Below are positions 46,226-46,268 of a stretch of DNA of 46,268 nt, piece after piece; the stretch's first letter is position 1; each line of letters begins with the position of its first letter. Source of the stretch: Davidsoniella eucalypti (taxonomy: Eukaryota; Ascomycota; Sordariomycetes; Microascales; Ceratocystidaceae). The notes beneath the pieces are model-generated. The model did not search any database. It was not told where the DNA came from and worked only from the letters and a program-made list of their open reading frames with translations. The position numbers and the translations under genes were made by a program. The stretch spans positions 1-46,268 of the forward strand of contig RMBW01000208.1 of the NCBI GenBank assembly GCA_004009845.1, in the 5' to 3' direction.

Positions 46226-46268
46226 TGAGACGATATACGAGAGTTGCGATGAAAACTGGTCGTAAAAA
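46226..46268 (-). repeat. LTR B (5' LTR of E7), first 43 bp in plus-strand order
   Basis: Starts TGAGACGATATACGAGAG and runs off the window. The site next to it reads ATCGGTCTCTAAA instead of ATCGGTCTCAAAA, so the primer site is one base off. Confidence 0.92.

Larger units (their letters stand above)
39958..46268 (-). mobile_element. E7: B-family chromovirus, complete except the end of its 5' LTR
   Basis: 3' LTR 39958-40138, 3' UTR, pol, frameshift signal, gag, leader repeats and the first 43 bp (plus-strand order) of the 5' LTR at 46226-46268. The host is E10; the left duplication is GTAGT. Pol has a few one-base deletions, mostly in short runs. Confidence 0.95.

Noticed and set aside
1..46268. 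CRISPR arrays, bacterial operons or host genes
   Set aside because: The tandem repeats are confined to retrotransposon leaders; all long frames belong to transposable elements.

Overview
This 46-kb window is a block of nested transposable elements, almost certainly from a fungal genome. I find no host gene. The kingdom call rests on the element types: Ty3/gypsy chromoviruses (retrotransposons with an integrase chromodomain) whose primer-binding sites fit self-priming, as in the Tf1/sushi group, plus a non-LTR element with an APE endonuclease, reverse transcriptase and RNase H in the Tad/I style. I cannot place the species. Most element copies are young: LTR pairs are identical or nearly so and long frames remain open. 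Many of the breaks are 1-2 base indels. Some of these, especially next to the run of Ns at 28535-28785, may be assembly errors.

LTR families (all about 180 bp, TG...CA ends): A1 and A2 (TGTCA... ends), B (TGTAAGAG...), C (TGTAAGGGTCTAAGGCCCATC...) and D (TGTAAGGGTCTAAGGCCCTGG...). I name copies as follows. E1 is A1, 1-4032. E2 is A1, 16439-19914 plus 26195-28534, split by E4. E4 is A2, complete at 19915-26194. E5 is B, 28786-32379. E6 is C, 32821-38076. E7 is B, 39958 to the window end. E10 is A1, 38983-39957. E3 is a plus-strand B element, 13454-14856. A 1.4-kb non-autonomous D element with identical LTRs lies inside the LINE at 5387-6792.

Layout: 1-16438 reads as the right-hand halves of a Russian-doll nest. 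E1 lies in AT-rich repeat T (copy a), which lies in the LINE, which lies in T copy X. Copy X lies in an A1 element, itself in an A2 LTR, itself in a plus-strand B element, itself in T copy b. Copy b lies in E3, which lies in T copy c, which lies in an A2 leader. 16439-28534 is E2 with E4 inserted (5-bp target duplication CCTGG). After the N gap come E5, a LINE fragment and E6. 38077-38982 is a plus-strand mosaic of LTR pieces. The window ends with E10 split by E7.

How the genes work together: each autonomous element encodes Gag (N-terminal hydrophobic segment, a conserved WCYL...HFHSHL region, capsid-like region, zinc knuckles) and Pol (protease, RT, RNase H, integrase, chromodomain). Every gag ends at the same slippery stop, GGATTTTTAG, followed by a hairpin whose two arms co-vary between families, with pol in the -1 frame. 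Reverse transcription is probably self-primed: an 11-nt segment of each LTR is exactly complementary to the site just downstream of the LTR, and the two segments change together in families A, B and D. These two RNA signals, the membrane-anchored Gag and the unclassified repeat T are the most interesting content.
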